64,000 bases of DNA from a virus. Location: the IMG/VR virus record IMGVR_UViG_3300046368_000651, positions 1-64,000 of that record, one strand, 5' to 3'. The notes beneath the pieces are model-generated. The model was not told the origin of the DNA. It saw only the letters and a list, made by a program, of their open reading frames with translations, and did no database searches. The position numbers and the translations under genes are program-made. Position 1 is the stretch's first letter. Each line of letters opens with the position of its first letter. This document shows positions 49,395 to 58,153 of the stretch, piece by piece.

Positions 49395-50077
49395 TCAATA
49401 TCAGGGAATAAACATTCTTGTACGAATACTCTTACGTCCTCTTCGTCAAGTCCTAAACTGGTCATTGTTTTAGGAGTATGTGGATTTTGTTTTTGGTAAT
49501 GGGCATAACGATTTTGTGCAGTCTTAACTTCATCTGTATCTGCCATATGATTGTGATTACCAATTTCAGTAAGATATGCATCAACACTATCTAAACTAAG
49601 TTCTAGTAGTTGATCAAGTTCTTCACGTTTGCTCACGTTACCTGCTGCTACCATATGTGGTGAGAAAATTGCTTGAGCCCACTCAGGTAGTTCACGTTCT
49701 TTGCGCCATTCAAGTTTACCTACTTCGTCACCAAATGCTTCAATCATTGGATGATCAGCATCTACGGTTCTGCTGTAGTCGTGAAAGAATCCTGTAATTT
49801 TATTTTTACCAGCAATAACATCTAAGCCAAAAACAGGACCGTTATTGTCTAGTCTAGGAAATACACAACAATGCATCATCCACAAGCCTTTGCTGTCACG
49901 TACATCAACTACATCAATGTGTGCTCTGCGATAGCTGTCACTGCTCCATACTCTATTAAGCCAGCCTGGTTGATTGAATCTATCCATGCCAGGTTCTTGT
50001 ATTTCTGTACCTGTAGCATCAAATGCATCAATTAGTCTATCTTGTATTTCAATTAAGGTTTCCCAAACTTCACTCAT
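49391..50077 (-). CDS. pcyX: Ferredoxin-dependent bilin reductase (PcyX-like)
   Basis: 228 residues. RRAHIDVVDVRDSKG, MMHCCVFPRLDNNGPVFGLD and ELPEWAQAIFSP are the core of ferredoxin-dependent bilin reductases. H69 and D86 align with the catalytic H88 and D105 of PcyA at the same spacing of 17; D55 lies where PcyA has E76. The match is closest to PcyX, a viral group from uncultured oceanic phages reported to make phycoerythrobilin from biliverdin. It shares an operon with heme oxygenase. Product assignment is from family knowledge. Confidence 0.82.
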   Translation of the reverse strand: MSEVWETLIEIQDRLIDAFDATGTEIQEPGMDRFNQPGWLNRVWSSDSYRRAHIDVVDVRDSKGLWMMHCCVFPRLDNNGPVFGLDVIAGKNKITGFFHDYSRTVDADHPMIEAFGDEVGKLEWRKERELPEWAQAIFSPHMVAAGNVSKREELDQLLELSLDSVDAYLTEIGNHNHMADTDEVKTAQNRYAHYQKQNPHTPKTMTSLGLDEEDVRVFVQECLFPDIE

Positions 50078-51255
50078 GTTCTCTCCGTTTCAATAAATTT
50101 ATTCTCTGGCAGCGATCCCCAATTGTAATATACTAAATGGTCAACGCCGATTTTTTTAGGTTGTTCGTATGCCTCTGACATAAACAAAAGCAAGTTTAAT
50201 TTTTCGTCATTGGCTGTATAATTAATTTGTGATCGTAGTTGTTTCTGTTCTTCGTTGTATGATGATACTAATAGTTCGTAGTTGTGAACTATATCTTGAT
50301 TGATCTGATCAAACGGTAATGTATTCCAATTATCTTTAAGCCAGGTTATGTTTCTATATATAGTATCATATCTTTGTAATGTATTGTAAATGTGGTCGTA
50401 TTTTTCTGGGAAGTATTTTTCAAACGTTCTATAGCCCTGCTTACTTAGGCATTCTAGCATCCGCGGCTCGGCAAACATTATAAACGGATGATGATTTAGT
50501 ATTGCTCTCCATGTTTTTTCAGTGATCCAATTGCTACCAGTTTCAGGGCAACTATTTGATTCTGATATGAAACTAAAAGATGTATTTTCATACAGCGTGT
50601 GATCAAACGGAACTCCGTCGTGATGGAAAGCGCCTCCGGCCTTAACGTGAGATATTTGATCTGGGTTCCGAGCATGTCTTTTTAAAAACTTCGCTACAAA
50701 CTTTTTACTTCGAATGGGTTCCTGGGCGTCTCTATTAGCCTTATGTACTACATCGGTTATAGCATCAACTTGACTATTGACATAGTGCAAACTCCATTCC
50801 ATGTCGTTTGTATTTAATATTTCCAGTTCTTTAAATTGTATTAATGGCATGATCCTATTTAACTTGTCTGATTTACCTGATAGAAACAAGCCTCTAAATT
50901 TATCTCTATTCCACTTGGTGGAGAATTTTTGATCTTGATGGTCAACACTGTGTAAAATTTTATGCTTGAAGAATGCATATGGTATTACGTATGGGTGATG
51001 AAATTTAGTATCTTGTAATTGTGCTAAGTTGCAAAAATGAAAATGCAAATAGTTTTCCTGCGTACAGTATCTATGAATATACTGAACGTGTTGCTGTAAT
51101 AGACCGGATGGGTACAATTCCCAAAGCGACGATGTTATAACTGTTATTTGATATTCTTTGAAGGTTTCAAAAAATTCCTTCATGTGTTCGACTGTGTTCT
51201 GGGCATTGTTAGCATCATCAACAGGAATATTAAAAAATGCAAATAACCTTTTCAC
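50074..51255 (-). CDS. Glycosyltransferase-like protein between HO and PcyX
   Basis: 393 residues. The C-terminal half has SFSFISESNSCPETGSNWIT then EKTWRAILNHHPFIMFAEP, the pattern of GT10/exostosin-type C-terminal domains (ITEK, acceptor or donor helix, HPFI). The N-terminal half is alpha/beta without clear motifs. It overlaps both pcyX and heme oxygenase by four bases (ATGA or TGA), so it is part of the bilin operon. Whether it acts on bilin or on a glycan is unknown. Confidence 0.5.
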   Translation of the reverse strand: MKRLFAFFNIPVDDANNAQNTVEHMKEFFETFKEYQITVITSSLWELYPSGLLQQHVQYIHRYCTQENYLHFHFCNLAQLQDTKFHHPYVIPYAFFKHKILHSVDHQDQKFSTKWNRDKFRGLFLSGKSDKLNRIMPLIQFKELEILNTNDMEWSLHYVNSQVDAITDVVHKANRDAQEPIRSKKFVAKFLKRHARNPDQISHVKAGGAFHHDGVPFDHTLYENTSFSFISESNSCPETGSNWITEKTWRAILNHHPFIMFAEPRMLECLSKQGYRTFEKYFPEKYDHIYNTLQRYDTIYRNITWLKDNWNTLPFDQINQDIVHNYELLVSSYNEEQKQLRSQINYTANDEKLNLLLFMSEAYEQPKKIGVDHLVYYNWGSLPENKFIETERT

Positions 51256-51791
51256 TCACTCTCCAACTCCTCAAATAATTGCATAGCAAATTGAAAACAA
51301 ATATTTGCTTCTTCGGCCATGTCGTCGTGTAACATCGATCTCACTGTAGTTTTTAGTTCTTCTACATTTTCAAAATCATACATTGTGCCAGAGCCAGGAT
51401 TACGTTTGCGAATCATTTGTCCGCCGTACATATCACCAAAGTGTCTAACATAAAGATGTGCTAGAAATTCGTCCCTGTGTTCCATGTGCATTACATAATC
51501 TGTGTAGTCTGCTACAACTTGACAAAGTTGCAGTTCTTTACGATCAATATCAAACTCTTCTTCTAGTTCGGTCATATCCGCATGGATATTATTTGCTCTA
51601 GCAAGGTGTTCAATGCCTTCTAATGCACCGTGTCTGCCGGCTTGTGCTTCTAGTACTGCATACAATGCCCATTGATTGTAAAGGTAAGTATGGTATTCTT
51701 CTGGTTTCATGCCCTTCAATAACTTGCGGGCATGTTCTGTTCTTTCTGCTTTACTATGGTTTTCCCATGTAAGTTCTTTAAGTTTGCTCAT
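51252..51791 (-). CDS. ho1: Heme oxygenase (HO1/HemO type)
   Basis: 179 residues, all-helical. WENHSKAERTEHARKLL gives the proximal heme His (H12) in the HxxxE motif. HLYVRHFGDMYGGQMIRK is the distal helix with the Gly kink. The enzyme opens heme to biliverdin, CO and Fe2+, using reduced ferredoxin. Overlaps clpS and the GT-like gene by four bases. It gives the substrate for the PcyX-like enzyme. Confidence 0.92.
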   Translation of the reverse strand: MSKLKELTWENHSKAERTEHARKLLKGMKPEEYHTYLYNQWALYAVLEAQAGRHGALEGIEHLARANNIHADMTELEEEFDIDRKELQLCQVVADYTDYVMHMEHRDEFLAHLYVRHFGDMYGGQMIRKRNPGSGTMYDFENVEELKTTVRSMLHDDMAEEANICFQFAMQLFEELESE

Positions 51792-52090
51792 TTGTCCTCT
51801 TCAATTTTGATACGCAATGGAAATTTATTTTCCTTGCAAATACTTTGTGCTTCTAATGCCTTCTGTTCTGCTATTTCGTAGTTATACGTACCAACTATAC
51901 CTGAACCTTCTTCGTGAATTTTGTTAGTAATTTCCATTGCTGTATGTTCATTATGATGAAAAATGTTTACTAACAATGCAATTACAAAGTCCATTGGTGT
52001 CTTGTCATCATTAAGAAAGATCACATGATACAAACTAGGCTCTTTAATTTTAATTTTGATTTTTTCATCTAATACTACATCAGTACTCAT
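51788..52090 (-). CDS. clpS: ClpS N-degron adaptor
   Basis: 100 residues. LYHVIFLNDDKTPMDFVIAL, HEEGSGIVGTYNYEIAEQKA and EAQSICKENKFPLRIKIEED cover the ClpS fold, including the NDD.TPM.FV signature and the substrate-pocket helix. It brings N-degron proteins to ClpA. With ClpP at 22768 the phage carries two Clp parts. Starts after a G:C-rich hairpin. Confidence 0.92.
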   Translation of the reverse strand: MSTDVVLDEKIKIKIKEPSLYHVIFLNDDKTPMDFVIALLVNIFHHNEHTAMEITNKIHEEGSGIVGTYNYEIAEQKALEAQSICKENKFPLRIKIEEDK

Positions 52091-52104
52091 ATTATTCTCC
52101 TAGT

Positions 52105-52129
52105 AAAATGGGGGGATATTACTCCCCCC
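52105..52129 (-). terminator. Hairpin with short T-run before clpS
   Basis: Six G-C pairs (52110-52115 with 52124-52129), eight-base loop, then TTTT within ATTTTAC on the minus strand. Could be an attenuator between hsp20 and clpS, since genes continue beyond it. Confidence 0.6.
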
Positions 52130-52136
52130 TAGACTG

Positions 52137-52583
52137 TTAACCTTCAATTGCATCAAAGTTTTTGATAGAAATTTTCTTTGGTTTCTGTGCTTCTGGCACA
52201 TTGCGCACCAAATGAATGTTAAGCATACCTAATTCAAGTCCAGCTTGTTCTACTTCGATATGCTCTGCTAGAGTAAACTCTCTACGGAAGTTACGTCCGC
52301 CAATACCTTTATGTAGGTAATTAACGTCTTCGCCTCCTGGAGGAGTAGTACCTTCAATTGTAAGGACATTCTTTTCTAGTGTAATATCCAAATTGTCCAT
52401 ACCAAAGCCAGCAACTGCCAACGAGATCATATACTCGTCTTCGTCGATTTCTACTACATTGTATGGTGGATAACCTTGTGATTTACTGTTTGCAAACTCT
52501 TTGTTGAGTTGGTTAAACATTCTATCAAAGCCAATAGTTGCTCTGTGAAATTCAGGTAGGTTTAGTGTTGTTAATCTTGTCAT
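52137..52583 (-). CDS. hsp20: Hsp20 small heat-shock chaperone
   Basis: 148 residues from ATG 52583 with an AAGGAG SD. PYNVVEIDEDEYMISLAVAG begins the alpha-crystallin domain. NVLTIEGTT, HKGIGGRNFRREF and GMLNIHLVR finish it. The N-terminus (FHRATIGFDRMFNQLNKEF) is the IbpA type. It holds unfolded proteins; marine T4-like phages commonly carry it, perhaps for virion assembly. Confidence 0.93.
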   Translation of the reverse strand: MTRLTTLNLPEFHRATIGFDRMFNQLNKEFANSKSQGYPPYNVVEIDEDEYMISLAVAGFGMDNLDITLEKNVLTIEGTTPPGGEDVNYLHKGIGGRNFRREFTLAEHIEVEQAGLELGMLNIHLVRNVPEAQKPKKISIKNFDAIEG

Positions 52584-52635
52584 TTGTTTCTCCTTATAAA
52601 GCAAGAATTATATTGAGCCCTTTCGGCGCTCATGT

Positions 52636-53796
52636 TTATTTACCAATTGTCGATCCTTCATAGACCGGATTGTGTGTTTGTGTGCAACGAATAAATGTTG
52701 TACACTTTGCTAGTTGTTTTAGTTTCATTGCACCTGCATAGGTACATGTACTACGCACACCTCCGAGGATCTCTTGTACCGTTCTGGCTACTTCTCCTCT
52801 ATAAGGCACTAACACTGTGCGTCCTTCTGATGAACGATAGTTTTTCAATCCACCAAAATGCTTGTCGTTTGCACTTTCGCTACTCATACCGTAGAATTGC
52901 ACAAAATGTTTTTCTTCATAAACAGATTCAAAGAATCCGTCATCTGTTTTAGTTACTTCATTGGTTTCGTAAGTCTTAGTGATTATCTCACCACCGCCTT
53001 CATTGTGCCCAGCAAGCATGCCACCAAGCATAACAAAATCTGCGCCGGCAGCAAAGGCCTTAGCGACATCTCCAGGGCAAGTACACCCACCGTCAGCAAT
53101 AATGTGACCACCAAGTCCGTGTGCTGCATCAGCGCACTCGATGACTGCAGATAGTTGCGGATATCCCACACCAGTTTGAATCCTAGTAGTGCAAACAGAC
53201 CCGGGACCAATGCCCACTTTAACAATATCAGCTCCTGCAAGGATAAGTTCCTCCGTCATTTCTCTAGTTACTACGTTACCAGCAATGATTACCAAGTCTG
53301 GAAACTCTGTACGTACTTTGCGAACGTGTGCTGCAAAATGATCGCTGTAACCATTAGCAATATCTATACATACATATTTAAGTTTATGTTCAACTTCTTT
53401 CTTTACTTGCAATAGTTTGTTGTAATCACTATCACCTGTGCCAATACTCATGGCTACATTTTCGGTGCGTTCTATAGAATCGCCATCTAAGTCTGCACCA
53501 TTGAAGTACTCAATTAAATATTCTGCACTGTATGTCTTAACCAAACAAGTAAACATTTCGCCTTCAGCAAGTTTGTCCGCCATGCGCATTGTACCAACAC
53601 CGTCCATATTACTTGCCATTATTGGAATACCTTCGTAGTGATATTCATCAGGTAATGGTGTTGCAATGTCGTGATCGTAATGCCTAAATTGGAACTTACG
53701 ATTAAGTTTAACTTGACTACGACTTTTAAGTGTACTACGCTTAGGACGGATCAACACATCCTTGTAGTCTAATTTAATATCTTCTTCAATTCTCAT
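52636..53796 (-). CDS. guaC: GMP reductase (IMPDH/GMPR family)
   Basis: 386 residues, slightly longer than bacterial Gua[31 protein letters not shown] and the catalytic loop [20 protein letters not shown] (Cys) are clear, then [20 protein letters not shown] and QFYGMSSE. The enzyme reduces GMP to IMP with NADPH, rebalancing purines. No CBS domains, which supports GMPR over IMPDH. Overlaps the SGNH gene by 11 bases. Confidence 0.85.
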   Translation of the reverse strand: MRIEEDIKLDYKDVLIRPKRSTLKSRSQVKLNRKFQFRHYDHDIATPLPDEYHYEGIPIMASNMDGVGTMRMADKLAEGEMFTCLVKTYSAEYLIEYFNGADLDGDSIERTENVAMSIGTGDSDYNKLLQVKKEVEHKLKYVCIDIANGYSDHFAAHVRKVRTEFPDLVIIAGNVVTREMTEELILAGADIVKVGIGPGSVCTTRIQTGVGYPQLSAVIECADAAHGLGGHIIADGGCTCPGDVAKAFAAGADFVMLGGMLAGHNEGGGEIITKTYETNEVTKTDDGFFESVYEEKHFVQFYGMSSESANDKHFGGLKNYRSSEGRTVLVPYRGEVARTVQEILGGVRSTCTYAGAMKLKQLAKCTTFIRCTQTHNPVYEGSTIGK

Positions 53797-54469
53797 TTAT
53801 TCTCCTATACAGTTCATCAGCCCACAGGCTGTAACCGTTAGCGTTTGGATGACCATCCTTACTAAAGTACTTTAAGTTTACACGATCTTTTGCTGTTTGT
53901 CTACCATATTTTTTATGTACATAACTTAAAGATTCATCTACTTCTCCGCACCGATTTCTGTCACCATCTAAAAAACTGCGCATAGTTGTGTTAGTAATTA
54001 TTTTATCTTTGTTTAACAACGAATAAACAGTTTCACTGTTGTCAAAATTATATGTGCCGTCAATACGTTTAAGATCATCAAAGCTAACAAATGCCAAACA
54101 GTCTATGTTGTTATTCATACAATAGGTTTGCCAACTATGTAGCATTACCATTGATTGATACTGAACTGCTTCGTCACTATAATACTTTAGCATAAAGTTT
54201 GAATCAAACTTGTCATTGCTTATAGTTTGAAACTTACTATTGATTAGTCGACTAAAGGCTGTTAGGCCCCATACTGCTATGCTGTCTTTATGAATTGGCT
54301 GTTTTAAAAAACTAAGATACTGTAACCAATTACTATCACCTTGTCCGCCAAGGTTAGTATATTCGCATCCTAGTTTATCTGCTAATCTGCCTACCCATCC
54401 GCCTAAACGAAATTCATCGTCAGTGCCTTCAGTCCAACTACATCCTAATGCATAAAGGTGTGTTACCAC
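53786..54469 (-). CDS. SGNH-hydrolase-like protein 2
   Basis: 227 residues. [19 protein letters not shown] (block I), [19 protein letters not shown] (Gly/Asn) and [20 protein letters not shown] (D-x-H) fit SGNH hydrolases. Differs from the 26619 gene in sequence and length. Probably de-esterifies a glycan; target unknown. Overlaps bS21 by seven bases. Confidence 0.65.
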   Translation of the reverse strand: MVTHLYALGCSWTEGTDDEFRLGGWVGRLADKLGCEYTNLGGQGDSNWLQYLSFLKQPIHKDSIAVWGLTAFSRLINSKFQTISNDKFDSNFMLKYYSDEAVQYQSMVMLHSWQTYCMNNNIDCLAFVSFDDLKRIDGTYNFDNSETVYSLLNKDKIITNTTMRSFLDGDRNRCGEVDESLSYVHKKYGRQTAKDRVNLKYFSKDGHPNANGYSLWADELYRRINEN

Positions 54470-54702
54470 TGATCCTGAGCTTTTGCACGTAGTCTCTTAT
54501 AACGTCGAATAGCGGCTTCTTTTTCCTTGCGGCGCTTTGTACCTCTTGATTCATAGTACTCACGTTTACGCAATTCTTGTAGTAGTCCGTCATCAGATAC
54601 TTTCTTTTTAAATTTGCGTAATGCCTTTGTAAAGTCGCCGTTGTGTACTACAACATGCAATCCTCTAAGTTCTTCGTCACGTTTCTTTTTGTTAAATTTC
54701 AT
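54463..54702 (-). CDS. rpsU: Ribosomal protein bS21
   Basis: 79 residues. LHVVVHNGDFTKALRKFKKK, LLQELRKREYYESRGTKRR and KEKEAAIRRYKRLRA match bacterial S21, including the basic C-terminal helix. bS21 sits near the mRNA exit and anti-SD of the 30S subunit. Phage S21 copies occur in some marine phages. It has its own consensus promoter 65 bases upstream. Confidence 0.92.
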   Translation of the reverse strand: MKFNKKKRDEELRGLHVVVHNGDFTKALRKFKKKVSDDGLLQELRKREYYESRGTKRRKEKEAAIRRYKRLRAKAQDQW

Positions 54703-55084
54703 CTAATCCTCGTTTGATGTAGTGTTCTAAATATTGCAAGTCGTATATACGATTCGCACTAAGTTTATTATACGGGGTGATCCCGTCATTTGTCAAGTAA
54801 AAAGTGTTAGGTTGCGAAATAATCCAACCTGCTATATTTTTTGTTACAGGTGTACAAAAATCAAGATCGATAATTATCATGTTAACTTTTTTAACATGGT
54901 CGATCATCCAATCTATTTCTAAATCATCTTGGTGATCATACAAATAGATATTCACAGGAGCGCTGGTATGCGATAATAAATCGCTTACTGCATCTCTAAT
55001 TTCTTGTTGTGGATATACTAACATAATGCTATAAACATCGTTATTAATACTATCGGGGGGAGTTATTAAAGTAATATCACTCAT
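54692..55084 (-). CDS. Receiver-like small protein
   Basis: 130 residues from ATG 55084; the longer frame lies inside the coiled-coil gene. DVYSIMLVYPQQEIRDAVSD, MIIIDLDFCTPVTKNIAGWI and FYLTNDGITPYNKLSA give a beta-alpha pattern like a CheY-type receiver with DLD at strand 3, but the acidic pocket is incomplete. Function unknown. Confidence 0.45.
   Translation of the reverse strand: MSDITLITPPDSINNDVYSIMLVYPQQEIRDAVSDLLSHTSAPVNIYLYDHQDDLEIDWMIDHVKKVNMIIIDLDFCTPVTKNIAGWIISQPNTFYLTNDGITPYNKLSANRIYDLQYLEHYIKRGLDEI
54767..54796 (-). promoter_or_regulatory. Early sigma70-like promoter (bS21/bilin operon)
   Basis: TTGACA (54791-54796), 18-base spacer, TATAAT (54767-54772), inside the 3' end of the 55084 gene. 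Likely drives bS21, the SGNH gene, guaC, hsp20 and perhaps clpS, ho1 and pcyX. Confidence 0.78.
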
Positions 55085-57203
55085 TGCGTTTTTGTAGTTT
55101 ACTCCAAAGGCTTGATTCGTCTTGTTCATTGTTTTGAACATAAGGCTCCTGATGCCATGGCAAATCTTCATCCTTACCTTTTATATATCTGTCTTTATAG
55201 TACTTGATATTCTGTTCTGGATGGTCTGTTTTCCATGCTTTCTTTGCTGCCTTGTAGTCTTCATCGCCCTCGAGTGTTTCTACAAAATTACTACGTTTTA
55301 ATTGTTCTCTATCCAGCCCTTCGGCAGGCATTCCTCTTTGTTGTCCGGCTCCAGCTGTGTTACGCAACTCGGTAGTGGAGTTGGATTCTTCTCCGGTGTC
55401 TTCTGTGTTTCTATTGATAAAGGTTTCTCCATCTCCGGTTTTATCTGAACTAGTGTGGTGTGCATATTTAACATGCTTATTATCATCGACTGAATTGTCA
55501 TTTTTATTCTCCTTGCTAGTGCGGCGCATTTCAAATGTTGCCTGACTAGCTATCAGCAATAAGACTGCAAGTGGATCAAATACAAATATGATTGTAATAA
55601 TAACCCAACGAACAGCTTCTTCTAATATATCTTGATCAGTTTCTCCGTATATAAATTCTGCAAGATATTTTATCGGTCCTACTTCTGCTTCTAATTTTCT
55701 GTATTCTGCTTGTAGAGTATACTTGTCTTCAGTTAAACTGTCAATAGTATTATTTGCTTCTACAATCTTGTTTTCCTGTGTATCTATAACAGCTTCGATA
55801 TCTGCATCTTTTCCTATAGTGATAGTATCACGTAATCTTTGGATAAGAGTATTACTTGCGGCAATTTGTGCGTCTGCACTTGCTCTAAGGTCTTTAATTG
55901 CTTGTCTTGCTGTGTTGATACGAGGATCATCTGCTTGTCTTAAGGCAGTAATTGCGTCTTGTGCAGTTTGCCTTGCTTTTCTGTTTGCAGGAATGTCTAT
56001 GTCTAAGACTGTGTCTATCTTTGTCTGTATATTTGCTCGCATTAATTTTGCTTCGTCAACAGCGCCACTTCGGATACTGTCAACTGCATTTAACAAAGAT
56101 TGTTTACGTTGTAAAACATTGTCGGTCTGTGTGCCACGCAGATCTTTTACTAGATCTGTTAGTCGTGTTCTTTCGGCATCTAAGGTGCCTTGTGCCTGTG
56201 TTCTTAATTGTACTGCTTGTGTTTGTAATGTGCTTATACGTGATTGCTGTGCGTCTACCCATTTGGCAAGAGCAGTTCTTGTGTTGCTACCAAACAAACC
56301 GTCACTGGTAACACCTATAACAGCCTGTCCTTCTTGTATCTTAGCACGTTCAGTACTTTGTAATTTATTAGTTGTAACTACAATTGCATTTTCTATGTCT
56401 GCAATTTGTTGTTGCAATGCTTCAATCGCACTGTTGTCAATGCTTACTTCGCTTATGCGTTGTTCATATTCATTTGCTTGTGTGTTGATGCGTTCTAAGT
56501 CTGCATCTAGTTGTGCAATCTGATCACTGTATGGTTGTACTTGCGCTTCAATACTTGCTACACTTGTACCAGCAAGTTCGGTTCTGTAGCTTTCTACTAC
56601 ACTATTTAAACGCTGTAAATCAGCATCCAAACTAACTAGCTCTTCTTCATACACATTCACTTGATCTTCAAGTGCTTGTAATTGTGTTTGAATTATTGTA
56701 TTCTGTTCATCAATAGCAGGCTGTATACGTTCGTAGGCTGTATCAATTCTGCCTTGCTCTTTATCAATTTGATCTTGTACTGCATTATTACCAGCGCCTA
56801 CACTTGCTTCTGCTTCTACAATACGTTCTCTTGCACGAACAATAACTGCATCTTGTCGAACAAGCTCTTGTTCAATGCGTTCAATTTGTGCAATGCCTTC
56901 GTTGGCTGCACTAGTTTGTTCAATATGTGCTTTACTTAGAAAGCCAAAAATACCCATGCTTGTAATAAACATCAATACAACCACAGCAATAGCTAGATAG
57001 TATTTTAGCCACCAACGTGCTTTGTGCCAATACTTGTGCAACCACACTGCTGTAACTAACTTGCCTATTTCTAAAGCACCGCCCATAATAACAATGGGTA
57101 GGGCAGCGGCGGCAAAAATTGCCACTAGTCCGCTGACCGAATAATATATTGCAACGGCACTAATACATAGTGCAGTTATTAAAACTAGTAAACCTAAAAT
57201 CAT
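55077..57203 (-). CDS. Large membrane protein with long coiled coil
   Basis: 708 residues. Three N-terminal membrane helices (residues 2-22, 25-48 and 66-92), a very long coiled coil from 95 to 515 (LVRQDAVIVRARERIVEAEA and LNSVVESYRTELAG), one more helix near 530-555 (WVIITIIFVFDPLAVLLLI) and a disordered acidic tail. Proteins of this layout occur in marine T4-like phages (from memory). It could span the envelope or bridge structures; no enzymatic motif. Confidence 0.65.
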   Translation of the reverse strand: MILGLLVLITALCISAVAIYYSVSGLVAIFAAAALPIVIMGGALEIGKLVTAVWLHKYWHKARWWLKYYLAIAVVVLMFITSMGIFGFLSKAHIEQTSAANEGIAQIERIEQELVRQDAVIVRARERIVEAEASVGAGNNAVQDQIDKEQGRIDTAYERIQPAIDEQNTIIQTQLQALEDQVNVYEEELVSLDADLQRLNSVVESYRTELAGTSVASIEAQVQPYSDQIAQLDADLERINTQANEYEQRISEVSIDNSAIEALQQQIADIENAIVVTTNKLQSTERAKIQEGQAVIGVTSDGLFGSNTRTALAKWVDAQQSRISTLQTQAVQLRTQAQGTLDAERTRLTDLVKDLRGTQTDNVLQRKQSLLNAVDSIRSGAVDEAKLMRANIQTKIDTVLDIDIPANRKARQTAQDAITALRQADDPRINTARQAIKDLRASADAQIAASNTLIQRLRDTITIGKDADIEAVIDTQENKIVEANNTIDSLTEDKYTLQAEYRKLEAEVGPIKYLAEFIYGETDQDILEEAVRWVIITIIFVFDPLAVLLLIASQATFEMRRTSKENKNDNSVDDNKHVKYAHHTSSDKTGDGETFINRNTEDTGEESNSTTELRNTAGAGQQRGMPAEGLDREQLKRSNFVETLEGDEDYKAAKKAWKTDHPEQNIKYYKDRYIKGKDEDLPWHQEPYVQNNEQDESSLWSKLQKRNE

Positions 57204-57218
57204 CGTGTAGTATTTAGC

Positions 57219-57710
57219 CTATTCCCACCTATAGAATATATGCGCACCTATTCTTCCGACTAGTTGTAGTGTCTTAGCCCAACGTGGATTAACATATGTA
57301 GCGTGATAATGCGTAGAGCCTTCCGTAATGCCGCGATATTTGTTTTCTTCAACCATATTCCAAGCAATACTTTGTGCTTCTACCCAACGATCTTCGTCTT
57401 GTGGCCTGTCATGTTTTCCGTCACAGTACCAACTGAATTGACACTTGTTACGTAGCATATTTCCGTTAGCATCTTGTAATCCTTGCTTGACTACACCACA
57501 AACTGTATCTGGATAACGTGTATCATTTACACGATTCAGCACTACGTCTGCTACTGCTGCCTTGTCTGCTAGGTTGCTTCCTCTTGCTTCATAGTATACA
57601 TTCAGTGCCATACACTGCACTTGTGGAAATAGTTTTTCCAATTCAAAGTTTTGAGCCGATGCTGGACCGGTCACGAAAAGTAGCATTACTGCTGTAATAA
57701 AATGTTTCAT
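57219..57710 (-). CDS. SleB/CwlJ-type cell-wall hydrolase (probable endolysin)
   Basis: 163 residues. Signal peptide MKHFITAVMLLFVTGPASA. QCMALNVYYEARGSN and KAAVADVVLNRVNDTRYPDT then NKCQFSWYCDG are the Hydrolase_2 core (catalytic Glu in YYEARG). The family cuts cortex or peptidoglycan glycan strands. The signal peptide would route it through Sec, a SAR or exported-endolysin-like path. Probably the lysis enzyme. Confidence 0.85.
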   Translation of the reverse strand: MKHFITAVMLLFVTGPASAQNFELEKLFPQVQCMALNVYYEARGSNLADKAAVADVVLNRVNDTRYPDTVCGVVKQGLQDANGNMLRNKCQFSWYCDGKHDRPQDEDRWVEAQSIAWNMVEENKYRGITEGSTHYHATYVNPRWAKTLQLVGRIGAHIFYRWE

Positions 57711-57734
57711 ATTTCTACCTCAATGATTGTTTTG

Positions 57735-58088
57735 TTATCTACGCATACTTGAGATGTCTTTTGCATCTTCTTTTCTGTCTGCGAATACTGGTACCATATT
57801 ACTCTTATGCATTGTTGCAATACCAAGCAACTGACGTTCGCCTGAATATACCATAGACTCCTTTGCTGGACCATGTCCTGCAATCTTGTTGCCTAGTGGT
57901 ACTGTGTCACGTGTTTTGTAATCTGGTATTTCGTTGGTGTGTTGTGCTGTACTTTTGCCTACACCCATCTTTACAAGCCACTGCTCGTGTTCAGCTTGTG
58001 CTTTTTGTAGCTTCTTACTCTTGCTTTGTTTCTGTTTACGATTGTAACGAGTGGTGGTCATATAAGGACCAACTAGTGACATTGTCAT
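57735..58088 (-). CDS. Small basic phage protein behind a hairpin switch
   Basis: 117 residues (or 115 from the ATG at 58082). Very basic start (TTRYNRKQKQSKSKKLQKAQ), then a helical middle and a conserved-looking GERQLLGIATMHKSNMVPVF. Its SD AGGAG (58096-58100) lies in the right arm of the upstream terminator hairpin. Similar proteins occur in other marine phages, from memory. Function unknown. Confidence 0.6.
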   Translation of the reverse strand: MTMSLVGPYMTTTRYNRKQKQSKSKKLQKAQAEHEQWLVKMGVGKSTAQHTNEIPDYKTRDTVPLGNKIAGHGPAKESMVYSGERQLLGIATMHKSNMVPVFADRKEDAKDISSMRR

Positions 58089-58136
58089 AAAAAAACTCCT
58101 GCTAATGTTTCTACTCTAAGTAATATAGCAGGAGTT
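58089..58136 (-). terminator. Intrinsic terminator overlapping an early promoter
   Basis: An 11-bp stem (58094-58104 with 58126-58136), then seven T (58089-58095). The upstream arm includes the -10 of the promoter at 58122-58150, and the downstream arm includes the SD of the next gene. Confidence 0.85.
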
Positions 58137-58150
58137 TAGTTGAATGTCAA
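58122..58150 (-). promoter_or_regulatory. Early sigma70-like promoter inside a terminator
   Basis: TTGACA (58145-58150), 17-base spacer ending TGC, TATATT (58122-58127). RNA from here starts after the first hairpin arm, so it escapes the terminator. Confidence 0.82.
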
Positions 58151-58153
58151 CCT

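Noticed and set aside
52605-52635. Hairpin GAGC..GCTC upstream of hsp20 as a terminator or thermometer
   Set aside because: Short imperfect stem, no T-run, and it does not include the SD.
52636-53796. IMP dehydrogenase instead of GMP reductase
   Set aside because: No CBS domains and the catalytic loop and FYGMSSE motif fit GMP reductase better.
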